Below, in pieces: positions 50,990 through 63,196 of a stretch of 64,000 nucleotides of DNA (its first letter is position 1; each line of letters opens with the position of its first letter). Below the pieces are notes generated by a model. That model did not search any database and was not told where the DNA came from. It saw only the letters and a program-made list of their open reading frames with translations. Source of the DNA: Uloborus plumipes (lineage: Eukaryota; Arthropoda; Arachnida; Araneae; Uloboridae); contig JAXGGA010004431.1 in NCBI GenBank assembly GCA_038373865.1, forward strand, positions 24,539 to 88,538, given 5' to 3'. Position numbers and translations under genes: made by a program.

Positions 50990-51700
50990 TTACTTCACTC
51001 TAAGAAGTGATGGTCCAACCCCCCAAATGTTACACAGCACCCCCCAAAATATAAAAAGACTTTGCAAAATGAGACCAAAACCAATTTAAAAAATGGCTTT
51101 AAGAACTTCAACTGCATGCTCGGAATCAAGCCCCCCCCCCCCCCCCGCGCAACCTATGTGGGGCACCACTGCTTTTGCTATTTGGTATTTGTATTGATGA
51201 AATATATTGATGGAATTTTTTTTCTAGGTGGTAGACGGCTGATCTATTTTGGATGCCTCAATTATTCAGATACATAAGCTAGGCATACCCCCCCCCCTCC
51301 CACAAACAACGGTACCCCAAAACTGTTATGGAGAACCCAACAACCTAAATATAAAGAGACTCTTCAAGAATGAGAAAAGAAAAACCTTCTACGTTAGGAG
51401 TCTCTTTTTTGATTTGGGCATCCAATAAATATCAGCCTTTGCCAATCTAGACGAAAATTCAAGCAATTTATTAATTAATAGCGAAAGCAGTGGTGCTCCA
51501 CGAAGGCTGGGGGGGGGGGGGGGCATGATGTAAAGAACTTTTGTTGAAGTTTTAAAGACAATTTTTGTACGGGTTTTTAGTATCGTTTTGGGGAATCCCC
51601 CTTTTTTGGGGCTTTATAGTGTTTTGAGGGCACCATCGTTCTTTAGGGAGGGGGCGGGTACTCTTACCTAAAGTATCAGAATAATACGACATCCAGTAAA
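50990..51700. repeat. decayed repeat with poly(C)/poly(G) tracts
   Basis: Two diverged inverted segments share GTGGGGCACCACTGCTTTTGC (51160-51180) and, inverted, GTGGAGCACCACTGCTTTCGC (about 51482-51502). Each adjoins a long C or G run (51130-51146, 51511-51525). The words AAATATAAAGAGACT and AAATATAAAAAGACT recur nearby. This looks like the remains of an old repeat. No coding content. Confidence 0.4.
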
Positions 51701-53136
51701 AAACTGACATAGACCATCTGGGGGGAAAATCCAGCCATTAATTGTATTTAAACTAATACTAATAGCGAAAACAGAATACCCCGCACAGGACGCAGCGGGG
51801 GGAGGGGGAGGCAAGAGTCAAGGTGTTCAGTTGAAATTGTTAAGGTCATTTTCTTGGTTGTTTTAGTCTAAAATTTTTGGAGTCCTTTTTATTTTTTACT
51901 CTTTTCTTTTCTTTCTTTACTTTCTTTTCTTTTTTTTTTTGAGGTGCTCTTTAAAGCATGAGGACACTTTTGTTTTGGCAGGAGTACTCCTAGCTACGTT
52001 ATTTAAATATTACGACATCCAATAGAGATCAGCTAGTGAACATCTGGGAAAAAATTCTAGCACTTTATTTTATTGAAAATATCTATCAGCGACTGACGAA
52101 AAGCATCCAAAAAATAGTTCTTATATTCTGAAACTCATAAAAGTGATTTAGTTAAAAACTGTTTCTTTTATAATTCAAAACGGTTTTTTTTTTATATATA
52201 TTTCAGAATAGAATAAACTCCCAATTATCCGCGGGTCTTTCACACTTCTGTTTCCTTTTTTATGGTGATGATTTATTAAGTGCAGAAAAATGCACCCATT
52301 ATAACTTAGCACAGATTGCACCCATTTTAAAATTTGCCACGGACCAGCTCTCACTCATTTCAACGGACTTATTAAAATATTTACAGAAGCACGATGATGC
52401 ATCGCTTTGTGACAACTTATTATTGAGAAAACTCCAATCACTAATAATAAAGAGGCGTTTTAAAATGAGAAAACAAAAACAACTACAGACTTTTTTGTAA
52501 AATAAATAAATAAAGTGTACGATTATATTGGGGGTATTAATATTATAATTGTTTAATGCATGAATGTATTATTGTTCATTTTTACCTTTTAAAGATTTTT
52601 TTACATTGAATATTATCGTTTCCTTCTCCTTTTTTTAGCTATTGTATATATTGGTAGTGTTTTTTATTTATTTTTAGAATTATCCGTTGTATTCCGCCGT
52701 TGTTTTTATGAATGCCTTATGCGCATTGACTTTTGCTTTATATAAAAGTGGTTTAATACCTTAATACGGGTATTCAATTTGCCTCTATTTTTAGATCGCT
52801 CATACCCGAAATCGATTGCTGAATGCTATTACTCGATATTTTCAGTAAAGTGTACTCATTTTTCTTCGATATAAAACAGCAAGTACTGCACTTTTTTGAC
52901 GATAGTTATCCTCTTACCACATTTGAACAAAGTTTTTGACATTTGTAAAGCTTTGTGATAAATGATTCCTATGGTATATGGACATTTTGACAGCATCTCT
53001 TAATTTTTACCTCACCAGTTCCAGCAGAACAATTATTTTTAAAGTTAGGTGCTACAAACGCACAGGAGGAACAGCATTTGAATTCTTAGCTACTGAGGAA
53101 TGAGTTACTATTCGTGTTGGAACTCGCGAAGAAAAG
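51701..53136. other. intergenic, no gene seen
   Basis: Continues with G-rich and T-rich simple tracts to about 52200, then ordinary AT-rich DNA. No gene recognised. Confidence 0.45.
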
Positions 53137-53266
53137 TTTTAAATTTTACAGTAAGAAACGAAAAAATTTCTAGTTTTACAGTTTATTACTGTGCATTTTA
53201 CAGTTTTAAATTGGAACCTCGGCTACCAGTATTATAATGTTAAAACAACAGTTTTTTTTCGCAGTG
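53137..53266 (+). mobile_element. ACTGTAAAA-family MITE, copy H, truncated
   Basis: Only the right-hand half remains. It has TTTTACAG units, the GGAACCTCGGCTACCAG block, a mutated ATTATAATGTTAAAACAAC border and the terminal TTTTTTTTCGCAGTG. The left end is missing. Confidence 0.75.
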
Positions 53267-53760
53267 CAGTAATAACCTGAAAACAGCCATTTTTGGACTT
53301 ACGGTAGTTTAGTCCTACTTTACAGAAATATTAATTCTATAATTTCCTCATTTTAGACATGTGTAATCTTTCCGTCACTGAATGCCGTAGTTCCATTTCC
53401 ATATGATTGGTCGCCGATCTAGCGTGGTGAAATGCGAGTCTAGAGTGTTATTCGATCGCAATTGCCTTTATAAAGCTTCAGTAGATGATTTGCACTCACT
53501 TCTTGATTTCTAAGTCAAACAACCAGCCGATTAAGCTGCTTGCTCTTAGGAGCTTTGCGCTCATGGAGGCAATATGGTGCCTGGTTAAACTTAGTCAGCA
53601 AATAGCTACTGAGTTAACATTTAGCTCTAAAGTTAGACTAAAATGATTTTGATCGCATTGTTTTACTGTAGCAATATTTTTGATGCCATTATAACGGCAA
53701 GTTTAATTTGTCGTAAGAACATTTGTCATTTTCAAAGATTTTAAATGTTTTATGCATATA

Positions 53761-54128
53761 CTCTGTAAAAAATGAATGTTGTTTTTGCAGTATAATGCAG
53801 CTAATTTTATAGTTATAAGCTAATTCAACAATAATAAACTATCTACTTTTGCAGTACTAAACTGTAAAATTGGTAATTTTACAGCAATAAACTCCAAAAT
53901 TGCTAACTTTATAGTTTATTACCGTACATTTTACAGTTTTAATCTGGAACCTCTGCTGCCAGCATTACGCTGTTGTTTTTACGGCAATAAACTAAAATTT
54001 CTAACTTTACAGTAAGAAACTGTAAAGTTGCTAGTTTTACAGATTATTACTGTGCGTTTTACAGTTTTAAATTGGAACCTCGGCTACCAGTATTATACTG
54101 TAAAAACAACAATTCGTTTTTTGCAGTG
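53761..54128 (+). mobile_element. ACTGTAAAA-family MITE, copy I
   Basis: Begins CTCTGTAAAAAATGAATG after TA (53759-53760) and ends CGTTTTTTGCAGTG before TA (54129-54130). Two modules with GGAACCTCNGCT borders. Good preservation. A truncated relative lies 500 bp upstream. Confidence 0.85.
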
Positions 54129-54130
54129 TA

Positions 54131-57100
54131 TGCATTATTTATTCAACATTTAAAAATACTCATTACGGTTATCGTACCAATATTCACTTTAGAGGAAATG
54201 AGCAAGGTATTTTGAAATAAATCGTATTTATTTGCACTCGCATATAACATTTTACTTTTCATTTTCGAGAAATTTTTCAATTTTGTCAAAGCGGTAAGTT
54301 TTGCACAAATTCGTACAATAACTCCCCTAGAAACAAAACAAATTGTTTAATACAATACTTCCTAAGTTGCGGTTTCGAAGCTAATCTTAACAGCTCATTT
54401 GTGGCTGTTGAGAAATGTCATCTTGCGTAATAATATTCTCATTAATATAATTATTATAGAAGCCTTGTGCAGGTACAAAAAATTAGATTTTTTAAAAATT
54501 TCGAAACATTATTTTTTTGTTTGAAAAGCTACACTTTCTTGTCAAAATAATTTATTGCTCCGTTTATTTCTCATGTTGTAAAAAACTACCCTAAGAGGCA
54601 AAATAACTTTGAAGCAGTTAAATAAATATTATTTCGAAATGATTTTTACCGTTATTAGTTTCAGCAACTGTACAATAGTTTATAATTTTTTCTTACGTTT
54701 ATGACAATACATGCAATAACATCTTTAAATATGGGTGAATCAATCAAATATAGATAATTATGGTTCAAAGTTATTTTTTATAACTTCTTTCTATTAATGT
54801 TTCTATGATAAATAATATAATTTAATAAATATTTAATTATGCAATGCTATTAAATAAAGCAATGTTTAGTTTTTAAAAAAGGAATAAATCAACTTTTTTT
54901 CAACAAAACAGCTAAAATGTGAATGATATCTTTATCTTTCACTGAAAGAGTCGGAAAAAATCTTTAATTGATCCCTTACTTTTGAAATTTTCTAAGTTAT
55001 TGAAGAGTTATGTCGTTAAAGTAAGAAAAAAAAAAGAAAAGAAAGAAAAACTATTTATATGATTCGGATATACAAAGCAAAATTTTACAAAACATATTTA
55101 TAATAAAATATGAACTTTTTAAATATTTATTTCACAGTTCAGACCCCTCTTTCTCTGTGCTAAATTTAAATAGTAAAATATTAAGGCAGCTTTTTGACTC
55201 AATATTTACTTTCTGAACTGAAAAAAGGGAATCAAAACCTCAAAACGACTGCTTGCTTCCAGTCAAAACTTCAAATTTACTTTGGGCTTGTTTTCTTTTT
55301 TTTTTCTTGGTATTTAATCATTTCACTATGATTTATTGTCTTTTTTCAACGCTAACAAACTCGCATTAAAAAAAATTAATACTGCTGATTTTGTAATTAC
55401 TTTTTTTTCTGTTTATTGAGACAATATCAAGATACTAGAAATGAAATTAATGTCTCTTACTAGCACCATAAAAAATTTTTTTTCTTCTCGTTTTTTTCAT
55501 TCCTTTCTTGATTCTTATTGTGTTAATACAATCCCACCTTTTATACTCTTTCCAAAACAATCAGTGATACTCTATTCTGTAAGATAACAGAAGAAGAGAT
55601 TTCGTTTCAGTTGCTTTACTGCTATTAAATTTGTAGAGCTTTTAAATACCACGCGGAATATAATGAAAATAATGTTATAATGCAAATCCATTAGCAAATA
55701 TTTATAAATTTCACCTAACACGTATAAAAAGACTCCAAACAAAGCATTTGTAATTACTTTTCAAACTTACCCGGTGAATTATCCACTACAAAAAATAAAG
55801 CAGACGCCATGTCTAAGCCCTTCCCTTAAACCAGCAGACAAGAATACTTGATTGTTTTTGACGGTTGATTATAATAAGACTGAGTTTTCGTGATGACCCC
55901 AGGTACAAAACACCTGTCAGAGGGTACTTCCGTGGGTGTCTTAACCCGGATTTCGTAAACCTTCTTCCTACAAAGGGTAAACAAATAACATTCAAGGCTG
56001 CTCTCGATCTTGATCGGAAAGAATAATACATTCTCGCATTGGAAGATAGTATGCATATAAGCAATCTGAAATTTATCATTCGAGAGCGGGAATGGAAACA
56101 GGAAATCATATGCATTTTAAGATCATGTTTCATTCGGAACGAAGATAGTTATGTAAATTAAAAGCGGTCATTTATAGTAATGGCTTTCGAAGCTCATTTT
56201 CTATAAGGTACATTTTAAAAACTACCCTTCCAATTTTCATAGGTTTTTACGAAGTATTAAAGCAAAAGGAAAAAGTAATTGCTTCATTTGTTTATTATTT
56301 TAATATTTGTAAAAGATATTTACATTTTCATTTGTGGTTCGAGAATAAATCGTCTCTTCTACAAATGTTAACTATATTACTATAATTGCCACTAACTTAT
56401 CTATCTTCTTTTTATTCAATTTTTTTCCAGGGAAATCGAACTGGACTCCAATTTCTCATAAACTGTATACATTTTTGTACTGATTTTCGTTTTTTTTTTC
56501 TTTTCAATTAAATTATTTTTCTTTAATAACTTAACCATTGGCTTTAAACCAATTGAACATATTGACATTAAAAATATGGGTTGAATGGAAAATGTATTTC
56601 TTTTTTCTTGTTTTTATTCTTGTTAAAATGGCAGCGCTGTATATATGTGTACAGTATGTATTAGAGAGTAATGCATAATTGTGTGCAAATTATTTATAGT
56701 ATCAATTACGAGTAGAATAGAATAAAACATAAATTGTAACTTCGGAAGGTAACAGTAAAAGACAATATATTAAGGACAAAATTGATGAGCATCAAGTTTT
56801 GTTAATACATTTTTATAAATTTTATAATCTAATGAATATTATTATTTATGAATCTAGTTTTGTCGATATTATATATCAAAGACTGAATCAACGTATAGAT
56901 ATTATGCATTAATTTTCTTGAACACATTAACGATTAATAATTTACAGTTTATTTTTTTGATTAGTTTCTGTATTTATTGCTCTTTTTCATATTTACTAGA
57001 GAACCGTAGCAGTAGAAGTACACTGTAGAGAGAGTGGGGCAGAATCACAGCATCAGATGCCCACAAGAATAACGGAAAATTTGGAGGACATGTGCCAAGT

Positions 57101-58162
57101 AAATAAGATATGTCCGAGCAAAATTATGAGCAGCTTTAAAAATTTTGGAAGCTCTTAGATAAATTTTGGAAATGTATTCAAGGAAGTCAGTTTTTAAAAT
57201 TTCAATAATGATGCTATATCAGTTACTTTCGTTGATTATTAAAATTGACCTTTGATGAAAATCATACATCACTTTCTTTTAATTTACTTTGACTGCATAT
57301 CACGTTGCCTTTATTTAATTTTGTTTGATAATCCAAACTTGGAAATTTAGCGTCAAACTCATATAAAAATCAACCAACAACTTTGCACTAAATTGTACCT
57401 GTCCTCACGTTTCTCAAGAGATATTTTCTTCGATATTTATGATGCTATTGTTACTCTAGAAATTCATATCATGAATACGAATGATAAAAAAGAAAGAACC
57501 GAATGTAAACCACGTGCATTTACCGTAGAAAACTGAACATATATTTTTTTATCACTCCATTAAATAAATATTAATGGCGTTAATTTACATGAGGTTTAAA
57601 ACACTTCCTTTAGAAAATTTGAAATTGGTACAGTTTCAAAATAAATCTTAGTTGTTTAAATTTGTACGGGTTTTGGCATTGTCATATTAATAAAACTATG
57701 TAATTTGTGACACTCACTTGTTGTAGCCATTGTGCACGTAAATATCGTCAATAAAATCGATCGTCTTTTCACATGCTATTTTTTTTAATCGTATAATTTT
57801 TTCTTTTTGTTTAAATTGAATATATCGGGTTATTGCTCCAAAAATTTAAGAACCTTTTTCTTTAATAGATACCAGCTGGGTGAAATAACATTCCATCAAA
57901 AAGAACCAGTTTGAGTTCCACATACGAATGAACTACCTAGTGCACTCTCAGTAAATTGACAATAATTTAGGTGTATATTACTTATCTATACGAGGGACTT
58001 TCGGAAAGATATGTCAAAAACTAAGATAAGACAAAGTGCTATTAATGCATTAACGAAAGTACTGCCCTTATCTTCCTGAGCAAACATAAGCACCTTGTTA
58101 GCTTAATTTTAGATAAAAGCAGATTGTCATTCATATTCATTAAAATTCATTCAAGTAAGTGA
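54131..58162. other. intergenic, one doubtful exon-like patch
   Basis: Mostly AT-rich with homopolymer runs. At about 55813-56133 GC is higher and the minus strand has two overlapping open frames. One contains KKVYEIRVKTPTEVPSDRCF, preceded by an acceptor-like CCCTTTGTAG. This might be an exon or an old repeat, and I cannot decide. Nothing else recognised. Confidence 0.4.
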
Positions 58163-58163
58163 C

Positions 58164-58430
<267 letters not shown>

Positions 58431-59203
58431 TACTTTCGGTGTACTGTTACAGATCAAATTTAAATTTTAGTGGAACATAAAATGTTTCCAAAAAAATTCA
58501 TATCCTCGAAAGTAGACACGAATTCTTTTCATACCTTTTATAGCAAAGACTCGAACTTCAATCAGTAAACTAAAGTAGTTATAAAGTAGTAATTCGTTTA
58601 CCCACTCAGTAATAAAATGATCTGGTCTTTAGGTGACTCATGTTTGTATGAATTTCTAAGGAATTACATATATTCTTTCTGACAAAACTGTGGACAAACA
58701 TAAACTAAAAATGCAGAAATTGAACTTGTGCCGGCATAACCGATAAGCATCGAATATTTAGTTTACTTGCCATAAAAATCTATTTTTTTACTTAATACCA
58801 TTTTAAAAAGCTTGAACGAAACGTGTTTATGATTTAAAACAATATTTAACCATAAACACGATATAAGAAAGTCGTAACAGCGTTTTGGATCAGCTTAAGA
58901 AAAGTCTTGTCTTTTTCATTCCAGATGTTATTCTAGTAAAGATCTTGTCTGTGTAAGATTAGAAAATTAAGTAGGGGAAAGTAATTCATAGATTTATCGA
59001 ATCGTCTCTCTTTGATGTTAAACAAAAATTAATAAAATAAGTTATTAGCGAAAAAATACTGGTTTCTAGAATGACGTACTTTAAACACGTGACAAATATT
59101 TACTGCTTAGTTTCAGATAGTTGTAATTGATATTCAATCAACCTACTATGAAGTTACATAGACATAAATATTCTTTCAGTAATTTTGGAAGCTCACAACA
59201 AAA
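58431..59203. other. intergenic, no gene seen
   Basis: AT-rich DNA between the microsatellite and the Tc1 element. No feature recognised. Confidence 0.5.
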
Positions 59204-59205
59204 TA

Positions 59206-60634
59206 CACTGGCGGAAAAAAAAATCCCAACACCAAGAAAGACTTGTGTTAGATAAACGAAATTTAATAGGCGTTTTTATACAACTGAAAGATGACATCGA
59301 TTGAAATTTCGTGTTCCGCGCATAAGTGTGGCGCAGCTGGCGTCACTCAGAAGATGCAAATAAGGCTTGTTTTAAAAGCGTGTTGTGAAGCTCGTGTGTA
59401 TTATTTTTCCGTGAAATTGGACGAATTGCGCTCATGTTAGCCAGGAATACCTTTTAAGAAGACGAGGGAGCCATTATCAACAGCTCATCGAGTTTAAACG
59501 AGGTCTTACAAATTGGCTACGAGAAGGTGGATTTTCATTTCGCGATATTGCAGAAAGACTTGGGTGGGAATGTTTCCACCATGCATGATTATTGGAAGCT
59601 ATGGGCAAGGGATAGTACTACCTCAAAAAGATCGAGTTCCGAGCTGCCACGTGGCACGACTGAGAAGGAATATCGCCGAATCTTGCGTACGGCTGTTGCG
59701 CATCGTACTGCATCTGCGGCTGACATTCCAGCTGCAGTTGGTACCGTCGTAACCCAAGGAACTGTAAGAAACTGTTTACTTCAAGGACAGTTCCGAGCCA
59801 GACAGCCTGTAGCCGGTATTCCATTGACTGCAAACCATTGCCTTTTCCAACTGCAGTGGTGCCACGACAGAGCTCACTGGATGTCGGAGTGGAGATCTGT
59901 TGTAATTTTTGATGAAAACAGATTCTGAATTAGTGCCAGTGGTGGCTGTATATTGGTCAGAAGGAGGCCAGGGGACCGCCTGCATCCAAGCGGTCTACGG
60001 CCTAGACACACGGGACTCACACCTAGAGTTATGGTCTCTGGAGCAATTTCCTACGACAGCAGGGGCATTCTTGTGGTTATCCCAAACTCACTGACTAAAA
60101 ATTTGTTGTCAGTCTGTTAATTTAACCAGTAGTACAGCCCTTCATGAGTAGCATTCAAGGGGGCGTTTTCCAACCGGATAACGCTCGCCCTCACATCGCT
60201 GCTGTAACGCAATGTGCTCTACAGAGTGCTGACATGTTACCATGACCTGCAAATTCACCAGGTCTGTCTCCAATTGATAACGTATGGGATATCATGGGAT
60301 GGCACCTCGAGCATCATCCACAGTCAGCAATGACGATCCTAGCATTGACACAGCAAGTGCAACAAGCATGAAACTCCATACCACAAAGTGACATTCGGCA
60401 TCTGTATGACATAATGCATGCACGCTTGCAGGCTTGCCTTCAAAATTCTGGAGGTTACACCCTCTATTAAATTAACATAATTTCACATTTGCACAGCATT
60501 TTCTTGAGCTTAAATTAGCCAGTGATCTTGTACATTTAATCAATTAAACATGTTAACTAAACAATTGCATTACCCCAATTTCATTACTCTACGGTAATTT
60601 TTTCTTGGTGTTGGGATTTTTTTTTCCGCCAGTG
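59206..60634 (+). mobile_element. Tc1/mariner-superfamily transposon (Tc1-like), complete ends
   Basis: Perfect 34-bp terminal inverted repeats start CACTGGCGGAAAAAAAAATC and continue CCAACACCAAGAAA. TA lies on both sides (59204-59205, 60635-60636), the diagnostic target duplication. The 1429-bp length is normal for a Tc1 element with a single transposase gene. The internal gene is broken (see the pseudogene), so this copy cannot move by its own enzyme, but its ends look intact and could still be recognised in trans. Confidence 0.95.
59434..60470 (+). pseudogene. Tc1-like transposase, inactivated
   Basis: Homology begins at ATG 59434 but hits TAA within eight codons. It resumes in another frame with the N-terminal helix-turn-helix DNA-binding part (LREGGFSFRDIAERLG), then shifts frame near 59570 (GNVSTMHDYW). 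The second half of the DNA-binding region follows (TVVTQGTVRN), then the start of the DDE domain (WRSVVIFDENRF) with the first catalytic Asp and an immediate TGA. Further on, in other frames, come the second Asp in QPDNARPH-like sequence (FQPDNARPH, about 60168-60194) and the third-acidic-residue region near 60272, PIDNVWDI. Known relatives of this family have Glu at the third position (PIEHVWDI), so even this residue is altered. The C-terminus GGYTLY precedes TAA at 60468. At least one frameshift and several stops. Clearly dead. Confidence 0.95.
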
Positions 60635-60753
60635 TAGTTCTATCAAAAGTAACAAAATCTGCAAGAAATACCGTTTTTAGATAAAATACCCCACACTCTA
60701 GAAAAATTATGTACCATTTGAATGTCCGATGGTTTGAATTAAATTTAACCTAC

Positions 60754-61751
60754 TGTTGCGGTATTGAAAAGATAAAAGGGAATGAATGAAAACATTTAAA
60801 CATTGAGCGTTGTGTAAAACATGTTAAGGGTGATGCATGGATTAAAACCAATAATGATGAAACAAAGTTTTTTGACTTACCGTACTTGTTTATTGATACA
60901 TTTTTGACGACGATTACATTTTCACACACACCACAGAATTCGATTCATTATCACACTCCATCAATACAGTACGTTACACAGTTGTTATTTGGATCGAGAG
61001 TCATGCATCCTCACGCCAGCATGGCCTATGAAGATTCTAAGACTTTGCACAGTTGTAAAGTTCCGACCAAAAGTTCGGGATATTGATGATAGTCCATTTT
61101 CCCGAATGAGGTACTTGTTAAGGTACATCAGGCCAGCATGACCTATGAAGACTCCAAAATACTAATCAGCATGGCCTAGATTAGGCCTATTGATAGATGG
61201 AACCAAAGTTCGAATTTGATGATCGATATTCATCCGAAAAACTTCTAAAATGCAAGGATAAATTTAATTTTCTTGATTAATTTTATAATTCGATATCTAT
61301 GATGTACAGATTATTTTTATATTTTATCGCCGGAGTTTTTTCTTACGCCTCTTCCAAACGCATCTTAGCTTTCCCAGGGGGGAGAGAGCGCACACAGCAC
61401 CCATACCTTCCATCTTAGCAACTCCGCAAAAACGGGGGAGAAAAAAAGATGACTTGCAAGATTCTTTCCGGAGAGAGACCGTCCTGGATTCCCATTGGCT
61501 CTTTACCCCAGACAAGAGCCAGTCTCGAACTCAGATGGTGGTTGACAAGCCATACACATGAAAACAGCGTCTCACCTCTTCAATCCTCCGGCAGCAAAAG
61601 GAAGAAGTGAAGATACACAGCCTAGAGGAATGACTGCTGCTGAAGTGAAGGCATCTGCGATGTTTGTTTACATGGGAAGGGTGCACAGCAAGGGTTTGTT
61701 GCCGTGTGTTGGCGTAGGATTAATGAGGAATGTGAAAGTCTTTCTTTTACA
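60754..61751 (-). repeat. 3' LTR
   Basis: Downstream LTR in element orientation. It carries a minus-strand AATAAA at 60889-60894 and a TATAAAAA at 61313-61320 that could act as poly(A) signal and TATA box. Short frames inside it (for example 60886-61086 and 61324-61515) repeat identically in the other LTR and are not genes. Confidence 0.95.
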
Positions 61752-61763
61752 TCTCTACCCCCC
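61752..61763 (-). promoter_or_regulatory. polypurine tract
   Basis: The minus strand reads GGGGGGTAGAGA immediately before the 3' LTR. It is purine-only except for one T, the expected plus-strand primer position. Confidence 0.75.
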
Positions 61764-61851
61764 GGCAGAGAAAAACGTGACGTGTAACGTATGCAAAAAA
61801 AATCAATTTTAAAATGGACCAAAAACATTCATTATCATAACATAATTTAAA

Positions 61852-61972
61852 AAATTGGTAAGTCAAAATCAAAACATTAATGCAACACAATCTGAAAATT
61901 TGGTAAGTCAAAATCAAAACATTATTGAAACACAATCTGAAAATTTGGTAAGTCAAAATCAAAACATTATTG
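61852..61972. repeat. 45-bp tandem repeat inside the LTR element
   Basis: Units starting GGTAAGTCAAAATCAAAAC occur at 61857, 61902 and 61947 (period 45, about 2.7 copies). As 45 is a multiple of three, both strands stay open through it: a 15-residue repeat on plus (VSQNQNIIETQSENL) and another on minus. Coding use is doubtful. Confidence 0.9.
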
Positions 61973-62167
61973 GTTTACCCCAGCCTTTTCAAGAATCACT
62001 TCAGATCCAAAGAAGAATGATCAACCAAAAAAAATTTTTTTCACCAAAACAAAATTATTTTGGATTCTGTAAATAAGAGAATCATTTCGGACAAAACCAC
62101 ATTGCATTTTATGACATCAAACTCCAATCAAACTATGAATGTGGTCAATTCTGATGAAACCACTGTT

Positions 62168-62187
62168 GAATCCTGGTCACGGCACCA
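62168..62187 (-). promoter_or_regulatory. primer-binding site complementary to tRNA-His
   Basis: The plus strand reads GAATCCTGGTCACGGCACCA, which equals the 3' end of an insect-type tRNA-His including CCA. The minus strand is therefore the primer-binding site, 6 nt inside the 5' LTR. All 20 bases agree with the tRNA-His 3' end as I remember it from Drosophila. This fixes the element's orientation. Confidence 0.85.
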
Positions 62188-62193
62188 TTTTAA

Positions 62194-63191
62194 TGTTGCG
62201 GTATTGAAAAGATAAAAGGGAATGAATGAAAACATTTAAACATTGAGCGTTGTGTAAAACATGTTAAGGGTGATGCATGGATTAAAACCAATAATGATGA
62301 AACAAAGTTTTTTGACTTACCGTACTTGTTTATTGATACATTTTTGACGACGATTACATTTTCACACACACCACAGAATTCGATTCATTATCACACTCCA
62401 TCAATACAGTACGTTACACAGTTGTTATTTGGATCGAGAGTCATGCATCCTCACGCCAGCATGGCCTATGAAGATTCTAAGACTTTGCACAGTTGTAAAG
62501 TTCCGACCAAAAGTTCGGGATATTGATGATAGTCCATTTTCCCGAATGAGGTACTTGTTAAGGTACATCAGGCCAGCATGACCTATGAAGACTCCAAAAT
62601 ACTAATCAGCATGGCCTAGATTAGGCCTATTGATAGATGGAACCAAAGTTCGAATTTGATGATCGATATTCATCCGAAAAACTTCTAAAATGCAAGGATA
62701 AATTTAATTTTCTTGATTAATTTTATAATTCGATATCTATGATGTACAGATTATTTTTATATTTTATCGCCGGAGTTTTTTCTTACGCCTCTTCCAAACG
62801 CATCTTAGCTTTCCCAGGGGGGAGAGAGCGCACACAGCACCCATACCTTCCATCTTAGCAACTCCGCAAAAACGGGGGAGAAAAAAAGATGACTTGCAAG
62901 ATTCTTTCCGGAGAGAGACCGTCCTGGATTCCCATTGGCTCTTTACCCCAGACAAGAGCCAGTCTCGAACTCAGATGGTGGTTGACAAGCCATACACATG
63001 AAAACAGCGTCTCACCTCTTCAATCCTCCGGCAGCAAAAGGAAGAAGTGAAGATACACAGCCTAGAGGAATGACTGCTGCTGAAGTGAAGGCATCTGCGA
63101 TGTTTGTTTACATGGGAAGGGTGCACAGCAAGGGTTTGTTGCCGTGTGTTGGCGTAGGATTAATGAGGAATGTGAAAGTCTTTCTTTCACA
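62194..63191 (-). repeat. 5' LTR
   Basis: Upstream LTR in element orientation, adjoining the primer-binding site. It is identical to the 3' LTR at every position compared except 63188. Carries the same TATA-like and AATAAA signals at 62753-62760 and 62329-62334. Confidence 0.95.
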
Positions 63192-63196
63192 CCTAC

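Larger units (their letters stand above)
60754..63191 (-). mobile_element. non-autonomous LTR retrotransposon, very recent
   Basis: Two direct repeats of 998 bp (60754-61751, 62194-63191; offset exactly 1440) enclose only 442 bp. On the minus strand each LTR begins TGT(A/G)AAAGAAAG and ends CCGCAACA, giving the canonical TG...CA. Five-bp CCTAC lies directly outside both ends (60749-60753, 63192-63196), a perfect target duplication. A tRNA-His primer site and a purine tract lie in the expected places, fixing the orientation as minus. There is no gag, protease, reverse transcriptase or integrase, so it must be mobilised by proteins from another element. Line-by-line comparison of the LTRs showed one difference (61748 T versus 63188 C), meaning insertion was recent. 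Confidence 0.95.

Noticed and set aside
60886..61828. Short frames inside the LTRs, repeated at 62326-63219
   Set aside because: They duplicate because the LTRs duplicate; they have no recognised domain and some run across LTR boundaries.
61855..62076. 73-codon plus-strand frame with a 15-residue repeat
   Set aside because: It is antisense to the element's orientation as fixed by the primer site, and it follows from the 45-bp repeat.
60754..63191. Tandem segmental duplication instead of an LTR element
   Set aside because: TG...CA ends, 5-bp target duplication, primer-binding site and polypurine tract all fit an LTR retrotransposon.
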